NCBI GenBank assembly: GCA_946631345.1
Contig: CAMPAA010000107.1
Coordinates: forward strand, 1-10,283
DNA from: an uncultured Verrucomicrobiota bacterium
GTDB lineage: Bacteria; Verrucomicrobiota; Kiritimatiellia; RFP12; UBA1067
Length of the DNA: 10,283 nt
Direction: 5' to 3'
The position numbers and the translations under genes were made by a program. Shown here one piece after another: positions 5,082 to 10,283 of this stretch. How positions within the stretch are numbered: position 1 is the stretch's first letter; each line of letters opens with the position of its first letter. Below the pieces are notes generated by a model. It was given only the letters and a program-made list of their open reading frames with translations, had not been told where the DNA came from and did not search any database.

Positions 5082-7426
5082 TCATGATAGCGGCATGTGT
5101 GCTGTCAATGACGGCGCAGGCGAAGACGGTGTTGTGGCATCACTTTGACGAGCGTTCGCCCGGCGAGACGGCACAGGCGGCGGATGTGTTCGTGAACTCT
5201 GCGTCGTCAGAATATGGAAGCGGCGAGGCGCACTCCATCAACACTGGCACAACGCTGGGGACTGATCCTGACTTCATGCCGACTTTTGTCAGGCCGTGCT
5301 ACATAGAACCGATACTCGACCCTGTATCAGGTTCGGTGCATGCGAATACGGCGGCGATCAACTTCCGTTCCGCCGGGACGAGTTCGGCCCTTGCGGGCGG
5401 AGCCGTCATCATCAAGAACAATCCCGCATTAGTGCTCATGAACTACACCGTGGAGTGCTTTGTCTGCACGACGGGCGGCACGTTCAACGGGATAGCCCCG
5501 ATTGCAGGGAAGATCTATGGGGATTGGGGATTCACCAGCGAGACGTGGCATATCGGCGTGCTGCAGAACGGCAAAATAGTCGTCCGCTGCAACACGTGGC
5601 TCTCCAGCATGAACGCCGGCTCTGGGACGCATGTGATAAACGATGGCATATGGCACCATGTGGCGCTCACCTGCTCATACAACGCGGAAAGTGGCGTGTC
5701 CACCTATAAGGTGTACGTGGATTACGAGCCCGATTTCGAGAAAACGGTGAATAGCGCACCGGATTATGGCCAAAGCACCGCCAACTTTGATAATGCGATC
5801 TACATAGGCGGCTATCGGAATGCCGGCCGAAAGTTCAACGGAATGATCGATGAGTTGCGGATTTCGGACGAGGCGCTGCTGCCCACACAGTTCATGCGAC
5901 GGGCCTTGCCGCCTTTCGTCGACGCCGACACTCTTGTCTGGATGCCGTTTGATGCCGAGAATGGAGCGGTGGCGACCGGAAACCCGAATATGATTTCTGG
6001 ACTTTCCGCGGGATTCGTCTCAAGAGGCAATGTGGCGACTCCCGTTTGTTCCGGCGATGTCCCATCCCGCACGCTCCGCGACAACTTCGATCTTCCGCCC
6101 GCCTGGGGGAACGCGACCTCGCTTTTCGTTTCGACGAACGGCGTCTCTGGAAATGGCACGAGTGTCCACCTGCCGACCTACGCCTATTTCAAGACGAACC
6201 TGACGGCGGAGCTGTTTTTCAAGACTGCGGCCAGGGTGTCTGGCGATGAACACCAGGAGCTCGTGATGATTTCGGAGCAGCCTTTCCTGCAGATTATGTT
6301 CGACTCCTCCCACCCCGGAAGGATTTGGATGATTTATCGCAACATGTATGGTGGCGTCGACTGGCCCGGAACGTGGACAAACGCCGGGTTGTTTGGCTCG
6401 GATCTCGACGACGGGCGTTGGCATCATTTGGCCGCTGTCTATGACGCAGACCATTCCACGCTCAAGCTGTACATCGACTATCAGCTGATGACGGCAATCA
6501 ACAACGTGATCCTTTCGCCAGTCGCGGTGGAATGTGGTATCGGCTCGCGGCCAAAAAACGAATCGCAACATTTCCACGGATGGATTGATTCCGTGCGCTT
6601 CACGCAGCGCGTTCTTGCGCCGGAAAAGTTTCTCTCAAGCACGAAGAGGGTGCTTGCAAACGACGTTGCCGAAATGGCGTTCCATGCACAGTTCGACAAC
6701 GACTACGAGGCGCAGAGCGGCGATTTCATCGTTGCCGCAGATGCCTATTCGCGCGGATCCGCCGGTTGCGAAGAGCCAGTGTTTTCGCCCGAGGTGCTCT
6801 ATCCAGAGCTCCTTCTTGACGGCTGGCACGGAACATGCACGAAGACAAACGAGGCATCAGTCTATCTCAACGGCTCGACCGTGCGCTTCAGGAGCGCGCC
6901 GGGACTCGGCGGTTTCGACCAGACGGCGGAATTCTTCTGCAAGCTGTCGTCCCTGCCTGCGTTGGCCGGCATCGTCAGCGTAAACGCAGACGTCATCTGG
7001 TCGGGGAAAAGCTATCCGAGATGGGCGCTCTATGCAGACGACGGTGACGTTGCCAAACTTCGGTTCCGCTGCTTGACGGTCTTGAACGGCGTGAACACGG
7101 AACGCTACCTCATGACGGATGTCCCCGTTTCAGAACTCGTGGATGGCGGATGGCATCATGTGGCCATCATGCTGCAGGCGGTCGATGGCAACACGAATAC
7201 GCAGATCACACTTTACATCGACCGATCAAATAGATTTCAGGGCACGATTGCCGGCACGCTCTACAGTGCTGGCAACAGCAGCGTGGTGTTCGGCACCTCT
7301 GCGTCCACCGCCGGCAACATGGTCGGGTACATCGACGAGTTTAGGATCATGCGGGGAATCATGCCGAAGCGTCGATTCCTCCGCCAGTACACAGAGCCGA
7401 AAGGGCTGACGTTCACGGTGCGGTGA
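4961..7426 (+). CDS. exported protein with three LamG-like (concanavalin A-type) modules
   Basis: This 821-residue protein contains three beta-sandwich LamG-like modules of about 250 residues. Each has a conserved W-H-H strand and a closing G-x-I-D motif: NDGIWHHVAL (227-236) with GMIDELR (294-300); DDGRWHHLAAVYD (483-495) with GWIDSVR (540-546); VDGGWHHVAIML (727-738) with GYIDEFR (789-795). Such modules typically bind glycans or protein ligands at the cell surface. A hydrophobic export signal (MIAACVLSMTAQA, 42-54) is preceded by 41 residues with no signal-peptide character, which read through the intron-like segment. ATG 4961 has AGGA upstream and was chosen as start. ATG 5084 would give a 780-residue protein beginning at the hydrophobic stretch, but the two lysines that would form its n-region lie just upstream. 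No C-terminal sorting motif was seen. It is probably co-transcribed with the next gene, 70 bp away. The exact ligand is unknown. Confidence 0.88.
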   Translation: MATGKALDGKSYAGNPHGRFGEGDVAPTVTPRCGSLLYKKVMIAACVLSMTAQAKTVLWHHFDERSPGETAQAADVFVNSASSEYGSGEAHSINTGTTLGTDPDFMPTFVRPCYIEPILDPVSGSVHANTAAINFRSAGTSSALAGGAVIIKNNPALVLMNYTVECFVCTTGGTFNGIAPIAGKIYGDWGFTSETWHIGVLQNGKIVVRCNTWLSSMNAGSGTHVINDGIWHHVALTCSYNAESGVSTYKVYVDYEPDFEKTVNSAPDYGQSTANFDNAIYIGGYRNAGRKFNGMIDELRISDEALLPTQFMRRALPPFVDADTLVWMPFDAENGAVATGNPNMISGLSAGFVSRGNVATPVCSGDVPSRTLRDNFDLPPAWGNATSLFVSTNGVSGNGTSVHLPTYAYFKTNLTAELFFKTAARVSGDEHQELVMISEQPFLQIMFDSSHPGRIWMIYRNMYGGVDWPGTWTNAGLFGSDLDDGRWHHLAAVYDADHSTLKLYIDYQLMTAINNVILSPVAVECGIGSRPKNESQHFHGWIDSVRFTQRVLAPEKFLSSTKRVLANDVAEMAFHAQFDNDYEAQSGDFIVAADAYSRGSAGCEEPVFSPEVLYPELLLDGWHGTCTKTNEASVYLNGSTVRFRSAPGLGGFDQTAEFFCKLSSLPALAGIVSVNADVIWSGKSYPRWALYADDGDVAKLRFRCLTVLNGVNTERYLMTDVPVSELVDGGWHHVAIMLQAVDGNTNTQITLYIDRSNRFQGTIAGTLYSAGNSSVVFGTSASTAGNMVGYIDEFRIMRGIMPKRRFLRQYTEPKGLTFTVR
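4988..5074 (+). other. group II intron 3'-end-like segment (degraded domain V/VI), read as protein
   Basis: From 4988 the sequence follows the pattern of bacterial group II intron domain V: a left arm around GTCGTATGCGG, a GAAA-containing loop (5001-5004), a right arm TCCGCACGG and a closing CCGTTTT. A GGTGAGGGGGA linker, a domain VI-like stretch and an end reading TCTCTACTTTAC (5063-5074) follow, which resembles intron 3' ends. The inner helix TGCGG/CCGCA (4996-5000, 5006-5010) pairs perfectly. The outer helix has mismatches, and the usual catalytic AGC triad reads AGT, so a functional intron is unlikely. No intron reverse transcriptase is present. The segment has no stop codon in the LamG frame. 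The assignment rests on recalled consensus, not on a covariance-model search. Confidence 0.45.
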
Positions 7427-7496
7427 TGCGGCATGTTTCGTGGTTGAGGTGCGCGATAAGCGCCACAGACAACGTACGACGAAAAGGAGGCTGGCA

Positions 7497-9122
7497 ATGG
7501 GCAAGGCAAGATGTGCGGTGGCGGCGTTCGTGCTGCTGGGCGTTGCGGGAGTGACGTGCGGCGAATCGATTTCCGTGGATTGGGGGCGCGCGCGCAAGAA
7601 GGTCGTGGCGGCGGGCTGGGAATGGAACGCGATGCCGTTCGATCGCATCCTCGAATACGCAGACCAGATCGACGCATCCGGAGTGGATGGCATCTCGCTC
7701 CGCCTGCGCGCGAGGGGCAAGGATGGCAGGATGCACGTATCGAGCCGGGTGATGAACGGCTATGAATGGACCGATGCGATGGTCTCCGGTCAGGTGGCGA
7801 CGCTACGCGAGGCGACGAAGCACAAGGGTCTGCGGGAATGCTTCATCTGGACGCTCAGTGCGCCAACGAACCGTATCGACTGGAAGGACGATGCGATCTG
7901 GGGGCGCGTGGCGCGGTCGATGGGGGTCATAGCACGCTTCGCGAAGGCGACGGGAGTTCGCGGCTACATCATGGATCCCGAAGACTACCACAAGCAGAAC
8001 CAATTCGAGGCGCGCCCGAACGATGAGCCGTACGATCTGCTGGCGCCGCTGGCGCGGAAACGTGGGCGCGAGATATTCACGGAGGTGTTTCGGGCGCATC
8101 CCGACGCCGTGGTGCTCGGCTACTGGCTGTTCTCGTGGCACTCGCACCACGTGAACTCGGAGAATCCGATGATGAGCGCGCGGCGCAGCGGAGATCTGTG
8201 GCCGGCGTTCCTGAACGGCATCCTGGACGTGGCTCCGTCGACAGCAAAGCTTGTGGACGGGAACGAGTGGGCGTACCGGAGCGAGGCCGAGCAGAACGAG
8301 TTCATGCTATCGGCTATCTCGCAGCGGAACGCCGTACTGGGGCTGGTAGCGCCTGAGAACCGCGCGAAGTTCCGCGCACAGGTGTTTCCTGGGTTCGGGC
8401 TCTACATGGATTCGTACGTGTCCAGCGTCACGAATGAGAACGGCAAGACGAACCCATTCTATTTCGGGCCGGTGAACGGTTCTCGTCTCGGGCACTTCGA
8501 GCGCAACCTCGCGGAGGCCGTGGAGTGCGCGGGCGAATATGTGTGGCTGTGGTGTGAAAGCAGGTCTTGGGTGAAGTGGGGCGAGGACGTGGCGAAGGGC
8601 TTGGGTGTGCCGCGCACACGGTGGGAGGACGAACTGCCGGGAGTAGGGCGCGTAATACGCGCCTGCACCGATCCCGACGCGTTCCTCGCGAAGGACTTTC
8701 CGAAGCTGCTTGCGGCAGGGAAGATCGTGAACATCGCCACAAACGACTACGTGGCGGCATCGCGCCAAGCGTTGCATGGCAAGCACGACAAGAAGGAGGA
8801 GTCGCAGCGGGGCGCGGGCTACTTCCACGTGGAGGACCCGACGGCTCGGCCCGGACAGCACTACGTGGTGGAAGCCTCCGGCACGGGCGAAGGGCTTGAG
8901 GCGGTCGCGTACTGGCAGCGCCGCAAGGACGGCTGGTGGCGCTGGCGTGTGCCGGGGCATGGGCTTGCGTTCACTAAGGATGCGACGGGTAGGTCGTCCG
9001 CGAGGGCGGTGGTGCGTGTGCCTGAGGGTGTAGATTGCCTGGCGATACAGTTCCGCCTCCACCCGCCAAAAGGCCAAGATTGCGAGTTCGACCGGATATT
9101 TGTCGGCCGCGTCACGTATTGA
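7497..9122 (+). CDS. exported putative glycan-active enzyme, unrecognised family
   Basis: This 541-residue protein starts at ATG 7497, preceded by a strong AAGGAGG (7484-7490) at ideal spacing; an in-frame upstream ATG at 7440 lacks this. It has a signal peptide (hydrophobic core AFVLLGVAGV, 10-19). The body looks like a TIM-barrel: WEWNAMPFDRILEYADQID, a DGISLRLR strand (64-71), YIMDPEDYH (157-165) with acidic residues at a strand end, VLGYWLFSW (206-214), LVDGNEWAY (252-260), FGLYMDSYV (300-308) and the Trp-rich EYVWLWCESRSWVKW (347-361). These are typical of glycoside hydrolase-like folds, but I cannot assign a family or catalytic residues; candidates are D160, E162, E257 and E354. A C-terminal region (about 440-541) with many Trp residues looks like a beta-sandwich, possibly carbohydrate-binding. 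It follows the LamG gene after 70 bp without a visible terminator, so an operon is likely. Reading frame and export are well supported; enzymatic role is inference. Confidence 0.8.
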   Translation: MGKARCAVAAFVLLGVAGVTCGESISVDWGRARKKVVAAGWEWNAMPFDRILEYADQIDASGVDGISLRLRARGKDGRMHVSSRVMNGYEWTDAMVSGQVATLREATKHKGLRECFIWTLSAPTNRIDWKDDAIWGRVARSMGVIARFAKATGVRGYIMDPEDYHKQNQFEARPNDEPYDLLAPLARKRGREIFTEVFRAHPDAVVLGYWLFSWHSHHVNSENPMMSARRSGDLWPAFLNGILDVAPSTAKLVDGNEWAYRSEAEQNEFMLSAISQRNAVLGLVAPENRAKFRAQVFPGFGLYMDSYVSSVTNENGKTNPFYFGPVNGSRLGHFERNLAEAVECAGEYVWLWCESRSWVKWGEDVAKGLGVPRTRWEDELPGVGRVIRACTDPDAFLAKDFPKLLAAGKIVNIATNDYVAASRQALHGKHDKKEESQRGAGYFHVEDPTARPGQHYVVEASGTGEGLEAVAYWQRRKDGWWRWRVPGHGLAFTKDATGRSSARAVVRVPEGVDCLAIQFRLHPPKGQDCEFDRIFVGRVTY

Positions 9123-9194
9123 CCGACCGGTTCACGTTCCGTGCGGAATGATGGTTTGATGATCATTGTCAAATAGGAACTGATATGCAGATTG

Positions 9195-9896
9195 TCAGAA
9201 TATTGGCAGTTGTTTCCGTTTCGCTTGTGCCTGCTCCGCGTGAGCAAGTTTGGCGCGAAGGTACTTGCGTGTTTGCGGAGAAGGACGTTCGATTCGTAAA
9301 GGACGCCGCGCTACCGCCGGAAGGTCGCGAGGGATGTGCTTGTAGTAGGTGGACACAGCGCGAAGTTCCTCGCTGGGTCGTTCGTGGGGATTGAAAACGA
9401 TGACGGATTTCCCCGTACGCTTCTTGAGGTAGTGGAGTGGCGCGATGAGGTCTGTATCGCCAGAGACGAGAACGATACAGTCGAAGTTGGTCTCGATATG
9501 GTCGATGAACATCTGGGAGGCAATGTTCACGTCGGAGCGCTTCTCTTCGGTTTTCCACACGGTTGCGCATGGAACCTTTCCGCAGGATTTGCAAGGCTCT
9601 TTTGCAAAGGGATAGCGGGCTCGGAAACGCTTGTAGTAGCCCTCGATGATTTTCAGTTCGGGGCGATACGCCGCAAGGGCGGAAAGGTAAACAGACTGAC
9701 GCATCTGTGCGGTCGGTTCCGCAGGGTCGTAGTTGACGCGGGCCGTGAAGTACTTGACGTCCATGATTTCATGTTCGTTCGGACGAGGCAGAAGGGACTT
9801 TGCGAACGCAACCACATCCAGCCACTTATTCCGCGAGAACCGAAGCAACCCGTAGTACAGGTTGAATCCGTCGATATACACGACAGTCTTTTTCAT
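9195..9896 (-). CDS. NYN-domain protein (PIN-like putative ribonuclease)
   Basis: This 233-residue protein matches the NYN/LabA-like family, whose PIN-type fold carries clustered acidic residues for metal-dependent RNA cleavage. The first motif is YIDGFNLYYG, with D9 and N12. KRSDVNIASQM gives D122. VSGDTDLIAPLHYLKK gives D147 and D149. Between them lies CKSCGKVPC, three cysteines (102, 105, 110) that could bind metal or be structural. The C-terminal 40 residues are basic and low in complexity, which may help RNA binding. Two starts are possible: ATG 9902 abuts GAAAG directly, whereas ATG 9896 has AAAG at normal spacing, so 9896 is preferred and adds no uncertainty to the domain. It has its own promoter and a hairpin leader, and it converges with the enzyme gene ending at 9122. 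The RNA target is unknown; some relatives act in defence or toxin-like roles. Confidence 0.88.
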   Translation of the reverse strand: MKKTVVYIDGFNLYYGLLRFSRNKWLDVVAFAKSLLPRPNEHEIMDVKYFTARVNYDPAEPTAQMRQSVYLSALAAYRPELKIIEGYYKRFRARYPFAKEPCKSCGKVPCATVWKTEEKRSDVNIASQMFIDHIETNFDCIVLVSGDTDLIAPLHYLKKRTGKSVIVFNPHERPSEELRAVSTYYKHIPRDLPAVARRPLRIERPSPQTRKYLRAKLAHAEQAQAKRKQLPIF

Positions 9897-9916
9897 CAGC
9901 ATCTTTCAGAAAGGCA

Positions 9917-9940
9917 AGGGCCGGACTTTCGCCCGGCCCT
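9917..9940 (-). promoter_or_regulatory. GC-rich stem-loop in the NYN gene leader
   Basis: AGGGCCGG (9917-9924) and CCGGCCCT (9933-9940) pair perfectly around an 8-nt loop. The stem ends about 20 nt upstream of the NYN start codon, within the predicted leader of about 95 nt. It lacks a T-run on either strand, so it is not a classic terminator. It could be an attenuator, an RNA stability element, or a binding site for a protein, possibly the RNA-acting product of the gene itself (speculative). Confidence 0.55.
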
Positions 9941-9998
9941 GCACCGCATCGCCGAGGCTCAGCGGTCGGTTAACAACCCATCAAGGGGTTCAGCGCGT

Positions 9999-10027
9999 AT
10001 TGTATCAAATCGCATTTTCAGAAACAA
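9999..10027 (-). promoter_or_regulatory. sigma70-like promoter of the NYN gene
   Basis: On the minus strand, TTGTTT (10027-10022) is followed by a 17-bp spacer and TACAAT (10004-9999). Transcription would start near 9992. The -35 element begins right at the end of the broken ORF6N frame, so the NYN gene appears to have its own promoter. Confidence 0.6.
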
Positions 10028-10283
10028 GTGGGGAAATTCGTTTTCCGAAATTTCGCGGTTTGGCGGTTTTTCCTATGGTGTTCACATCTTTGCCAGGATG
10101 TCGGGGATGCCTCAACCGCTGTTGGCGAATTCAGTGCGAACGCCAACATGATTATGCCATGTTCCGTGAATGCATATGGAAGGTATCTTGTTCCGCCGCG
10201 CTTTGAGGTCGCAAATTGCGACCTCAAAACATCGAGCCCCGTTTCTGCCCCATTGTTTGAGGTCGCAATTTGCGACCTCAAAT
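10018..10283 (-). pseudogene. 3' part of an ORF6N-domain gene, probably frameshifted
   Basis: The minus-strand frame reads LRSQIATSNNGAETGLDV, then LRSQFATSKRGGTRYLPYAF and TEHGIIMLAFALNSPTAVEAS. This is the C-terminal half of the ORF6N domain, a DNA-binding domain of phage-type regulators and related accessory genes. The frame is open at the right edge, so the N-terminal part lies outside the window; the apparent TTG start at 10281 is just a leucine codon. After VEAS (about 10105) the protein no longer resembles the family. The expected segment of the type VxIMRAFVxxR is missing, and the reading ends at 10018 with unrelated residues, so a frameshift or truncation is likely. Without the upstream half, an intact gene with a divergent tail cannot be excluded. 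Confidence 0.65.
10202..10282. repeat. in-frame 54-bp coding repeat with paired 27-bp palindromes
   Basis: Two 27-bp near-perfect palindromes occur at 10202-10228 and 10256-10282. Each has arms TTTGAGGTCGCA and TGCGACCTCAAA around a 3-bp centre, and the second is the exact reverse complement of the first (centre AAT versus ATT). Their starts are 54 bp apart, exactly 18 codons, and both encode LRSQ(I/F)ATS in the ORF6N frame. A coding duplication explains the spacing. The palindromy is an extra property that the protein sequence does not require. Confidence 0.8.

Noticed and set aside
7497..7566. Lipoprotein signal in the putative enzyme (GVTC around residue 21)
   Set aside because: The residue before Cys is Thr and the preceding pattern does not match a lipobox; a standard signal peptide is more likely.
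9123..9194. Bidirectional terminator between convergent genes
   Set aside because: Only short imperfect inverted repeats (such as TTCCGTGCGGAA at 9137-9148) are present, with no T-run on either side.
9185..9394. Plus-strand frame starting MQIVRILAVVSVSLVPAP, which looks like a signal peptide
   Set aside because: It is antisense to the C-terminal part of the NYN gene, the rest of the frame has no domain character, and no good ribosome site precedes it.
9336..10151. 271-codon plus-strand open frame
   Set aside because: It is the antisense shadow of the NYN gene and of the ORF6N remnant; both of those have clear family motifs on the minus strand.

Overview
The window looks like a chromosomal accessory region of a GC-rich member of the Planctomycetes-Verrucomicrobia-Chlamydiae group, most likely a Kiritimatiellota/Verrucomicrobiota-type gut or anaerobic bacterium. 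The basis is a large exported protein with three LamG-like modules, an exported putative glycan-active enzyme, a sensor kinase with tandem OB-fold-like modules, and DUF4143 ATPase and ORF6N genes scattered among repeats. This placement is inferred from gene style, not from a marker gene.

Layout. (1) Positions 1-1640: a self-contained AAA+ ATPase/DUF4143 gene with its own sigma70-like promoter and a 10-bp palindrome in its leader, lying between two copies of a 74-bp direct repeat. (2) Positions 1641-2056: non-coding DNA whose main feature is a degenerate tandem array of about 11-bp units built on GTCCGT, in step with the DNA helix. (3) Positions 2057-4842, minus strand: a histidine kinase and a NarL/LuxR-type response regulator, overlapping by 4 bp. 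(4) Positions 4843-4960: a divergent regulatory region with a perfect inverted repeat beside a good plus-strand promoter. (5) Positions 4961-9122, plus strand: a probable two-gene operon for exported proteins. The first is the triple-LamG protein. The second is an exported protein of unrecognised family that resembles a TIM-barrel glycosidase with a C-terminal beta-sandwich. (6) Positions 9195-10283, minus strand: a NYN-domain putative ribonuclease with its own promoter and a hairpin leader, and the broken 3' part of an ORF6N-domain gene that runs off the window.

How the parts may work together. The kinase/regulator pair is transcribed divergently from the LamG/enzyme operon across a 118-bp region with an operator-like inverted repeat. 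A local circuit, with a sensor controlling an exported carbohydrate-related operon, is therefore plausible but is inferred from position.

The most unusual signals are: the 11-bp phased GTCCGT array; the N-terminal leader of the LamG gene, which reads in frame through a segment resembling the 3' end (domains V/VI) of a group II intron and is bracketed by a 10-bp direct repeat; and the ORF6N remnant, where two near-perfect 27-bp palindromes lie inside an in-frame 54-bp coding repeat.
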